From Allomyces macrogynus ATCC 38327 (lineage: Eukaryota > Blastocladiomycota > Blastocladiomycetes > Blastocladiales > Blastocladiaceae), in contig GG745329.1 in NCBI GenBank assembly GCA_000151295.1, positions 1,063,964-1,127,963 of the forward strand: a stretch of DNA of 64,000 bases, given 5' to 3'. Both the position numbers and the translations under genes were made by a program. This document shows positions 55,901 through 64,000 of this stretch, one piece after another (the first letter of the stretch is position 1; each line of letters begins with the position of its first letter). Under the pieces are notes generated by a model. That model was not told where the DNA came from. It did no database searches and saw only the letters and a program-made list of their open reading frames with translations.

Positions 55901-56258
55901 CTCGCCGACCGGCCGCGCGCCAGCGCGTCCCAAACGCATGTCGGCAGTCAAGGCCGGCGAGCGGCTGGCCGCAAATCAAGCCGCGATTCGCGCAGCCGCA
56001 GCCGAGTCGACGGTGGCGCTTGGGGAGAAGCGCGCGGCGGTCGGCGCGCCGCCGGGCGGCGAGTCGGATGCAAAACGCGCGCGCCCCGCTGCGGAGACGT
56101 GGGGCGCGTCCGGATCGGGCGATGAGAGCGCGCATGTGGATGTGGAGGTGGATGGCGGGGAGCCGATGGCCGTGGATAGGCTGATGGAGCTGGCGGCGGC
56201 CGCGGCGGCCGCGACGACGGCGAGTGCGGCGGCGGGTGGGCAGGCGAATGGCGCATGA
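52943..56258 (+). CDS. HPC2: HPC2/ubinuclein-like HIR/HIRA complex subunit
   Basis: Subunit of the HIR/HIRA histone H3-H4 chaperone complex for replication-independent nucleosome assembly. Exons 52943-54069, 54147-54871, 54951-55044 and 55130-56258 (1024 aa; introns 77, 79 and 85 bp). The diagnostic Hpc2-related domain, residues about 325-365, reads EEWYDSDDSFIDDSDEF followed by GFFMVVGPV, the DSxFIDDSE...GFFVxxG pattern. A long acidic stretch precedes it. The middle region (residues about 440-730) matches the ubinuclein middle domain in style, with TRVVLIYNRHSPV, WRNKSKFPEHLEEPIWQLV, MPYNQYTVKRLIARLHVP and GYLKITDIANLPFWDRYLERL. The ends are Ala/Pro/Ser-rich and disordered. The size is nearer to animal UBN1 than to yeast Hpc2. 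Confidence 0.9.
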
Positions 56259-56489
56259 TGGTGGATTGAAGAGGTCGTTGGATGGGGCTTGGACCGGTTT
56301 GTGGATTGTGCGTTGGGAAATGGAGTGCGTTTGTGACAAATGAGGATGGAATCGATGTTCCTGTCAGCGCGTGCATTCACCAGAAGCCGAGAGCATGATA
56401 AAAAGGATGGATTTCACAGAAAGACTTCCTACGGCAGCAACAGCACACAAGAACGACGTGAAACTAACGAAAGACGGCGACGACTTCGC

Positions 56490-57862
56490 TCACTTGGTCA
56501 CGTACAGCACCTGCTTGCTCGTGAAGTACGAAAACGCGTTGTCGAAACACAGGTAGACAAACCCGTTCTCGGGCGCTACAATCTCGCCCGCCGCCATTTC
56601 CTTGCGCTCGAGCGACTTCTTGTCGGCCACGTCCTTGGGCACACTCGCGTCGTCCCCCTTGGCCGGCGCAAACCCGGCGGCAAACGCGACATCGAGCCCC
56701 GTCGTGACCATGTGGTAGTGCAGCACCTGGTCCTTGGTCACGGGCACCCACACGGTGCGTGTCCCACGCGCCGGCACGGTTTCCGCCACCGGCTCGACCG
56801 GCGCCGCGGGCCGCGCGATCTTGTCCCCCGACGCGTCTGACGGCGACGTCGGCAGCGGCGTGAACGCCGCGGGCAGCCCGCCGTACTGCGGGGGCAAGTT
56901 CTCGAGTGCGACTTTTTCGACGAGCGCGCCGCGCGCGGCCGAGGCACCGACCATACGAAACTTGGCCTTAGTCCGCGCTGGCGTGAACACCGTAAGCACC
57001 TGAAACAGAGTCTCCATGACTCCCGGCACATTGATAAACAGCTTGCACGCGAGCCACTCGGGGTAATTATCCTGGAAAATCGCGATTATCGCCTTGGTCG
57101 CCTCGCGCATCGTGCCGGTCGGCCGCATCGACGCGCCGGCATAGTCGTGCACTTGCATCACGGTCTCGGGCGCCGTCGGGGAGGCCGCGTTCAGGTCGAC
57201 TTGCGCGACAGCGCGTTCCATAAGCTGCACGCGCCAGCGAACAAAGTCGGCAGCGGTTTGGGTTTCAAAGACTTGCGCGGCGTTCATCGCGCCGTAAAAG
57301 TTCCACGTGACGGGGTTGCCTTCGCGGTCGCGGCCGTAGACGGCGCCGGCGCCGGTCATGGAGTCGGGGAACGTGGTGGTGAGGAATGTCGGCATGCCGA
57401 ATTCCTTGCGCCACTGTGCATCGCAGATCAGGTGCAGCGAGCGGCGACGTAAGGCAAAGTATCAACGGACGGAGGCGCGTGCCTATCATGAGGAAGAACG
57501 GACCTTGAGGCAGTTGATGAGCATCGCGCGCGACTTTTCCACGTCCCACTCGCGAGCGCGGAGAAACTTGAGCAGGACGCGCGTCGGGCCCGGCGCCATG
57601 TCGTTGGCAGTGTCGGTAACGCCCGACAGGTCGACACCCCAAATGAACACCTGGAAATCCGAAGAGATCGGTTTGGCAACGTCGATGGGCAAGTGATCCA
57701 AGCACTCTCCACCGTGTTTCGAGCGGCGGTACGGACATCGGACGGTTCGGTCAGTCCTTCGGCGGCGAAGGCCTCCTTGGTCAGACCCTTGGCGAGCGCA
57801 GCGAGCGCCGTCTTTTGGTCGTCGGCGAGATTGCCCAGGTATCCGGTCGTGGTCGATGCCAT
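56490..57862 (-). CDS. Sec14-like (CRAL-TRIO) lipid-transfer protein, patellin/Sfh5-type, with GOLD-like C-terminus
   Basis: Phosphatidylinositol/lipid transfer protein, 398 aa. Exons 57862-57737, 57650-57504 and 57413-56490; both introns (86 and 90 bp) use GTCCGT donors. The CRAL-TRIO N domain is VFIWGVDLSG followed by RVLLKFLRAREWDVEKSRAML and LKWRKEFGMP. The lipid-binding domain has a YGRDREGNPVTWNFYGA strand, MQVHDYAGASMRP, IIAIFQDNYPEWLACKLFINVP and LENLPPQYGGLP, all typical. The last 150 residues, after a Pro/Ala linker, form a beta-rich segment (VWVPVTKDQVLHYHMVT; GFVYLCFDNAFSYFTSKQVLY) like the GOLD domain of patellins. Likely acts at cytosolic membrane faces in phosphoinositide supply and traffic. 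Confidence 0.88.
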
Positions 57863-58425
57863 CGTGTTGATCGCTGCAGGTCGATTCGAAGTGGCGCCAG
57901 AGGAATTGGTCGGGTCGGTTGCTGGCAGAGCTGTGCCGTTGTTGCAGTCGTCGAGGAACCAGAGCTGGCTCGATTCGCAGAGAACACGGCGGCAAGGGCA
58001 CTGCGGGGAGTTGATATCCGGGAGAGGGCGGCCTGTTCCTGCTTGTATCGCTCATGAATCGGCAAGACCAGATCGAATCGCGTTGTGCAGGCAGTCGACC
58101 GACCCTCGCTGATCGTCGCGATCACGTGCTTGCTGCCGAAAAAGTCGCCTGTCCCGCACTGCACCAGGATCACCAAATCGATAAATCGATAGCCAACTCC
58201 GAAAAATAAATGGCTTTTGAGCATGTATTCCGCAAACAGTGCCATGCCGGCCTTGGGGTTTTTGATGCCGTGCCCCAGCCCGCGTGCCGCCACAACCACA
58301 AACCCGGCCAAACCGACAGCATCAAAAAAAATAGAGACAAAGAGCACAGCAAAACCGACCTCCAAAGACGACAAAATATAAAGATCAACTAAATCGACAG
58401 CGCTGCGATCGCCGCGCGGACTGGT
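57863..58425. other. Intergenic, FTR1 3' flank and Sec14-like promoter
   Basis: The 563 bp are AT-richer toward 58200-58400. On the minus strand a hydrophobic open stretch is present, but it begins with TTG and is probably not a gene. An ATCGATAAATCGAT repeat lies at 58175-58189. Confidence 0.45.
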
Positions 58426-59539
58426 CTACTGAACGAGCCGCTCCTTGCCCGTGTCGTCGTCGCTCGGCTCGGGCGACTTCTCACCGCCCTTCATGGTCGC
58501 GTCGGACGAATCCTGGCCGTCCTCGAGCACCCCGTCGGCGAGCATCTTGCGGTTCTGGCGCTTGCGCCACCACCAGAGCCCGGCGAGCGCGAACACCCAG
58601 TAGCCAAAGTAGGCGACGGTCGTCGCGACGGTGGCCTTGTGGCGCCAGCCGAACAGTGAATTCATGACCGAGAAGAAACCGCCCTCCTCCTCGTCAAACG
58701 CCGGGTCGGTGATGTTCCAGACGTAGCCCTCGTCCGAGTAGTCCTCGGTCGCGCCCTCGGCCTCCTCGGCGTCCTCGACGAGCTCCTCAATTTCGTGCGC
58801 GGCGTTGCCGCAGAGACCGGCAGCAACAAACAGCAGGAACACGGTACTGAAGAGCATGAACCGGCGCAAAATGAGCTGGTTACCGCCCTTGAACAGCAGG
58901 TACCCAAGCAGGCACCCACCGGCAATACCCGTGATTGCCGGGAGGATGACGGCCGTTGCCGACGCCGATGCGGCAGTGCCGCCGAGCAAGACAATGGCCT
59001 CAAGCCCTTCGCGCAGAATGACCGTGAACGGCAGCAGAATCATGGCCCACTTCTTGCGCTCCACCGACTCGAGCGCTTCGGACGTGGCTTGCCGCAGCTT
59101 GCGCTCCCACTTGGCCTGCCAGTGCTCGACTTGCACCATCGTAAACGCCATGACCGTGATCAGGACGACAGCAATCAGCTGGAAGACGGCTTCCCAGACG
59201 GCCTCGACGTTCTCCCACAAATCAACGGCCACTAGATGAAACGAGCGAGCGGAATGAGCGGTCGAGACCTCAAATCAAGCAATCACCATCGCAAGTGGCG
59301 GAGAGCGCAAACGTACAGGTCGTGAACACGACAATGAAAATCACGCCGAGCAGCACTGTCAACAGCAGACCGGCCGCCGTGCCAATCCATACTTGCCGCA
59401 CGACGCGCTTGCGCATGGCCTCATGGTCGACGAGCAGCTTGTTGATGAACGTCAAGAGCACCGCGAGAATGATGGCCGCCTCGAGCGTCTCGCGCAAGAA
59501 CACGACAAACGCCGGAACCGAGAAGATGGTGTTGACCAT
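58426..59539 (-). CDS. FTR1: High-affinity iron permease FTR1
   Basis: Plasma-membrane Fe(III) permease that works with a multicopper ferroxidase (Fet3). Exons 59539-59317 and 59231-58426 (342 aa; 85-bp intron, GTACGT). Seven hydrophobic segments are predicted. The two essential REXLE iron-exchange motifs are RETLE in TM1 (FVVFLRETLEAAIILAVL) and REGLE in TM4 (FTVILREGLEAIVLLGG). An acidic loop (HEIEELVEDAEEAEGA, DYSDEGY) fits the extracellular iron-trafficking segment. The C-terminal tail is charged (WWWRKRQNRKML onward) and ends KERLVQ. No FET3 gene is adjacent, unlike in many fungi. A perfect iron-GATA site lies upstream at 60177-60186. Confidence 0.95.
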
Positions 59540-60835
59540 GATGGCGCAGGCGTCGTCGAGTCGAATTCAGGTCCCAAAATGTTGCGGATGACGGGTCCGT
59601 CAAAGTCGGTCGTGAATGGCCGTGCCGGAATCGCAAATGAGCTCGGGTTGTCGTGGGCGGGTTCGGCACACCGTCGTCGTCAGCAGCAGCGGCGGGTGCA
59701 AAGGACGCAGCGGCAGCGGCAAACGAGAGCGTGCGAGCGAACAAGGACGAACGCGAGTTCCAGGGTTGGAAATGACCACGGCGAGCGAGAGGAAGGAGTA
59801 TAAATATGAAGTGAAGCAACGACCCAATGGGCCCATGAGGTTGCTGGGCCCATAGCCGCCCGCATCGACAAGAAGCGCCCCTGTGATCATCGCGACAAGG
59901 CGAGGCAAGTGGAGGGATTTTTTTGTTGGTGGTTTTCACAAAGTTGCCCATTTGGTGACAGAGTCGCACGCGCTTGAATGGTGCCGGCCAGCCTTGTCAA
60001 CATCAGAGTCACGGCCGGACACCCGTGCCTCGCGGATGCTGGTGCAGGCGGCGGTGCCATGGTTGCCCGCCCGGTGCCGGTCGCGTCGTGGACATGGTCG
60101 CGGTCGTCGGGGTCGCTGTCCTGGTCATTGCGGGGCCGAAGTTGGTGGTGATCGTCGGGCAGCTGCAAGCCGATTTTTATCTGATCGCCCAGAGAGGTTG
60201 GTCGAGGTTGGGCAGGGCTGCATTCGTGGACGTGGCGGAAGGGGCGAAACCCATCAGATGTACGAGAACAGCACTCTTCGTTGCGCAGAATCACAAATAT
60301 TGCTCGCATCAAATATCAACAAACCCGGCGCAACAAACGACAGAACGAGCAAAAGGGAGGAAAAATGCCCGGCCGCGTCGCGTCAAGGGCAATCGGCCAA
60401 GGCAGGCGGAAGGTATCGCGCTGGGTGTCCGTAAGAGGTGGGTGGGGGTGGGGGTAAATCTGATGCGGAATGCGGATAATGGGAGAGATGCCAGTCGATC
60501 GCGTCGAACAGGAGCCCGCGCGGTCCGAGTAAAAGCCGGTGGAGCTCTTTACCTGGAACGACGGAACGATGGCTGGCGTGCGCAGTCGGTTAGAAGCGAC
60601 AGCAGAAGGGTACGAGTCGTTGCGCGCGGGACCGAAGGTATGCACAGCGCGTCGAACGTGTTACTCGACGTGGGCAAACAGCTCGTGCGTGCGGGGGTGG
60701 CGCTGGCTGCGTGGTTGGGCCAAAGCAAGACAGAGACGGAAACCGGGGAACAGGAGGACGTGCTCGAACAACGCCGCGGTGATCGGTGAGCAGCGGCAAG
60801 TCGCGCGTCGCGCCTGGCAAATCGCGTGTCAATCG
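59540..60835. other. FTR1 upstream region
   Basis: Both flanking genes are on the minus strand, so this 1.3 kb is the FTR1 promoter side and the 3' flank of the next gene. It contains the GATA site and a TATAAATA at 59799-59806. No gene was recognised. Confidence 0.55.
60177..60186 (-). promoter_or_regulatory. Iron-GATA factor (Sre/Fep1-type) site upstream of FTR1
   Basis: Minus-strand GATCAGATAA matches the extended consensus (G/A)ATC(T/A)GATAA of fungal iron-sensing GATA repressors, about 640 bp upstream of the FTR1 ATG and in the same orientation. Confidence 0.6.
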
Positions 60836-63307
60836 TTAGCAGTAACGGATGCGCGCCGCTGCCGGCAGCGGCACGCGCGATTCGGCCACGTGTTCAGGAC
60901 GGCGCGGTGCGTGCCAGCGGGGTGGCGGCATCGGCGCAATCGCGGCGGCGCGATCCATCGTGATCGGACGGTGAATCGACGGCATGTAGTCGCTGGAGCA
61001 GCGCGTGGCCGTCAACCCCGACGTGCCAGTGAAGGGGGCGGGCCGAGTAGGACGCATGGCCGACGTATCGCTCATCCCGCACTCCGTGCATCCGGGTACC
61101 GAGCACTGCGTTTTCTGGAGGGTCGTGACGGGCAGCGGCAGGCAGGGCTGCAGGAGCGGCGACAGGGGCCGCTTGTCAAACCACTCTGAGACGGACGGCA
61201 GAACCACCTGCGGGGCATCGCGGTGCGTGGCGGGCAGGTGGGCGACGGCCAGTCGCTTGGCCGGCGGGAGCGACGCGGTCGCACACTCGGGGCATGCACA
61301 CGGCATCGCGGCACGCTTGGTCGCGGTGCGGTCTTGCTTGAGCGCGCTGTCGGTGCCGCGGTCGTGACGCGTCCAGCGTGCACGCTCGTTAGGCTGCGCA
61401 CAGTCCGGGCACGGGCACAGCGTCGGTGGCACGGTGGCATTCGCCGAGCCGATCAGGGACGGAGAGCTGGTAATGCGGTTCGGAACCGTTTCCTCGGTGG
61501 GCCGCGGCGGGACCACGGCCGTGGGCTCGCGCCGTGCAACGCCGCGTGTGGTGGTCACGGTCACGGGCGACGACGAGCCCGAGCTGGTCGGCGACGGCAG
61601 CGGCGACGGCAGTATGAACTCAAGCGCGCCTGTGCGGCGGTACCGGTCCAGGGTCTGCGCCATGGGCAGCGCGCCGGTGCGCTGGTGGGTATCAATTGGC
61701 GTTGGATTCGCCGACGGGATGTTTGCGGCGGGTGCTGCGGCCCGAGACGCCACCCGACGACGGCTTGTTGCGGCCAAATCGATCGACGGCGGCGTCGGAG
61801 GCAGATATACCATCGGCGGGGCGGGCGCCACGTGGGTTAAGGCTCCCAAACCCGGTGCCGCGCGACCTCCCGATGGGTTGCAGCTGATGGCTGGCTGCGT
61901 GCCGCGTGGACGTACGATGGTTTTGTGGCTCGGCGACGGCAGGCCCGGCCAGCCGATGACCGCCGGATCGCGCAGGGCACGGTTGTCGTTGTGGGCAAGT
62001 GCTTGTAGGTTGCCGCGGACTGCGGTCGCGGTTGCTTGGCCTACACTACAGACACAGTAGACGTTGGGCACGGCCATCTTGGCGTCGATGGCGGCAGCGA
62101 GGTCGAGGTCCGGGTCGGTGACCGGGTCAATGGACGCGAGCAGAGCCAGGTTGGGTCGCGCGAGGATGGGCCACGCGGCGAGCTGCGCGGCGGCGAGCAA
62201 GTGCGACCGTACGATGGCGAGCGCCGCGTCCGGGTCGCGGTCAGCGACAGCGGTGCCGAGCGCGGCGGCAGCGGGCACGGCCTGTGCGTGCAGCTTTTCG
62301 GCGAGGAAGAGCAGCGGACGAAAGTGCAGGACAACCGACGCGACGGCGGCGGCGCTGTCGCCGTCCCCAGGCTGCACGAGGTCGACCTGGATCAAGGCGT
62401 ACGACGCCTGTTCCGCCGCCGCGGTGAGCGCCATCGGCGGACCGCACACGTGACGCGCCGCAACGCCCGCCGCTTCGGCGGCCGGGAAAGAAAGCGCGTG
62501 CGTGTCCCCCGCCTGCTCGCCCACCGAACCTGTACTGCCGCCCGGCGCGGCCGCCGCAACAGACGCGCGTGTCCTGTCAGCATCGTCGTCGGCCGGCGCC
62601 TGCACCCAGCCAGAGCGCGCGTCCATGCCCGCACCGTTGCTCGCCACCGTCACCGTGTCGACGCACGCGCCAAGCAGCGACGACGCGGGCCCGTGCTCGG
62701 CCCCTATCTCGCCGCGCCGGCGCACGGCGCACAGCGGCACGGGCTGGCCACGCGCAAGCTCCATTGGCACGTCGCCGTCGCGGTCGACGGCCCCGGACGA
62801 GGTGCCGGCCGACAAGGGCACAGGCGCAGTCACGACAATGGCCAGGGCGGCCGACTGCGCCGATGCATGGCAACTCACCACCAGCGACAATGGTTCGCCG
62901 TGATCTAAGACGATGAACCGCCCCAAGTCATCTGGTCAGTAGCGCAAAGTACAGATCTCTCTCGCTCGTGGCAATCGATCAACGCCGCAACGCAACGTAC
63001 AGAGACTCGGCACGACAAAGTGGTGCTCTGGAGCATGACCGCGCGTCGCCATTGTGGCAGCAGCAGCCGCAAGCTGCGATCGATCGCCGCCGCGCGAGCC
63101 TTTCAACGTCTGCGGGCCGGCTCGCAACGCTGGCACAGCCGCCAGTGTGCGTGTTCGCACGATCGTGACTGTGAGCGGACCAGCCGTGGCCGCGCCAACG
63201 GCGGCACCGTGCGGCGCGAGCGGATTCGGCAGCGTCGCGGCCGTGCGCGGGTCGCCGCAGCTCACGACGGGGTGCGGCAGCTGAAGCGAGCGACGGAGCG
63301 GCGCCAT
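60836..63307 (-). CDS. Uncharacterised protein with short Cys-rich motifs
   Basis: Unrecognised, 800 aa in the proposed model. Exon 1 is 63307-63001 and exon 2 is 62931-60836. The 69-bp intron (donor GTACGT, acceptor CAG) was inferred because exon 2 has no ATG at its start and the join gives a smooth VVPSLYDLGRFIVLDHGEPL. Residues 85-330 look foldable, with hydrophobic strands (LSLVVSCHASAQSAALAIVV; YALIQVDLV; ASVVLHFRPLLFLAEKL) and helices (AALAIVRSHLLAAAQLAAW). Residues 400-600 are disordered. Near the C-terminus are CPCPDCAQ, CACPECAT and CSVPGCTECG, a three-fold CxC/CxxC pattern suggestive of metal binding. No transmembrane or catalytic motif is evident. An alternative start is the Met at residue 86. 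Confidence 0.6.
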
Positions 63308-64000
63308 GGCGAGCGTGTGGAGCGTGATGAGTCGATGGCGTGCGCTTGCGCACAGGCAGTGCACAGGATCAGAGATTGCGATTACGATTGCGAGGGAGCG
63401 GCGTGCGGGAGCGACTTGGGCGCGCGCGGCAAAGCAGAGGGAGGGAGGGAGAGCGCGGAAAAATGGAGGCGAGGAGCAGGAGCAAGCGGCGCGCAGCTGT
63501 GGACGGCGAGCGAGATGCGCGCGCGCGGCGGTCGCGGCGTGTCAAGTGTCAAGACGTGATTTGAGAAGACGGGCGGCCCTGGGGCCCGCTGCTGGCAGCT
63601 GCCAGCGGAGACTGACACGTTGCGATGCGTGCGGGGAGGCGGCGGCCGGGAAGGCGCGCGCGCTTTTGTAAGCGGCGGCGGCGGCGGCGGCGGCGGCCTT
63701 GGCAACGGCGGCTGGCCGCGGGCACGGTGGGCGCTCGGCCGCGCGCACGCGTGCAGTGCAGGCGGGCGGGCAACTTATCGGCGCCGGTTGGCGTTCGTTG
63801 GCAAGGCGAACAGCCACACATCGCGAAAAGCGGTCGCAAGGTGGGCCACTCTGGGCCTTCCCCCGCGGTGATCGCCCCCTGGTCCACGCCCTCAACACCG
63901 CTGCATCGCCCTCATCCTCGCCCCCCACCCACCATCCTCGCGCTCATCCTCGACCTCACCACCACCGCACCTCCTCCCCCCTGTTTGCGCGCGCGACGGG
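63308..64000. other. GC-rich right end of window
   Basis: The 693 bp upstream of the unknown gene contain G/C-rich low-complexity sequence, including a GGC run near 63672-63703. No supported gene. Confidence 0.5.

Noticed and set aside
58060..58374. Hydrophobic minus-strand open stretch between FTR1 and the Sec14-like gene
   Set aside because: It has no ATG at its start (TTG), no homology, and lies where the FTR1 3' UTR is expected.
1..64000. CRISPR arrays, operons or ribosome-binding sites
   Set aside because: Spliceosomal introns and the gene content show a eukaryotic nuclear genome; no array-like repeats were seen.

Overview
The window looks like a chromosome piece from a GC-rich, intron-containing fungus. 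Genes are densely packed on both strands and have short GT-AG introns, mostly 65-90 bp. The set mixes fungal markers (EPL1, FTR1, AIM41, a URA4-type dihydroorotase, a fungal SUT-type sugar transporter, a LYC1-like acetyltransferase) with genes usually missing from yeasts (INTS11 of Integrator, a DCAF6-type WD40 protein, NDUFA7, a Kv-beta aldo-keto reductase, an HSPA12-like protein). My inference is an early-diverging, zoosporic-type fungus (Blastocladiomycota or Chytridiomycota, or a GC-rich relative such as Caulochytrium). The sequence alone does not prove this. A run of exactly 100 N (27231-27330) is a scaffold gap of unknown true size.

Layout. 1-1283 (-): a LYC1-like acetyltransferase with lesions, cut by the window edge. 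1776-3836 (-): cytosolic HSP70, copy 1, with a four-unit step-type heat-shock element upstream. 4517-5320 (-): complex I NDUFA7. 5536-7418 (-): JJJ1 J-protein. 7834-10604 (+): DCAF6-like WD40 protein. 11034-12483 (+): Kv-beta reductase. 12484-15254: no confident gene. 15255-18565 (+): EPL1. 18566-21446: no confident gene, with an AT-richer island. 21447-24256 (-): sugar transporter. 25161-27815 (+): HSPA12-like protein crossing the gap. 28077-30620 (-): INTS11. 31394-33858 (+): single-pass membrane protein. 34374-37250 (+): coiled-coil protein. 37558-38249 (-): AIM41. 38544-40772 (+): decayed F-box/LRR gene. 41086-47071 (-): KDM5 demethylase. 47740-50022 (+): HSP70, copy 2. 50507-51928 (-): dihydroorotase. 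52943-56258 (+): HPC2/ubinuclein. 56490-57862 (-): Sec14-type lipid-transfer protein. 58426-59539 (-): FTR1. 60836-63307 (-): unknown protein with short Cys motifs.

The genes do not form one pathway; this is ordinary eukaryotic gene order. Two themes recur. One is chromatin and transcription (EPL1, KDM5, HPC2/UBN, INTS11, perhaps DCAF6). The other is chaperones (two HSP70s, JJJ1, HSPA12-like). The strongest structural observation is that the two HSP70 genes sit in inverted orientation 44 kb apart, with second exons identical except for one visible base, while first exons, introns and outer flanks have diverged. This points to gene conversion confined to exon 2. Other notable signals are a perfect iron-GATA site upstream of FTR1, a 5' splice-site preference for C at +4 (30 of 35 introns modelled by hand), and several reading-frame lesions in otherwise conserved genes that could be decay or draft-assembly errors.
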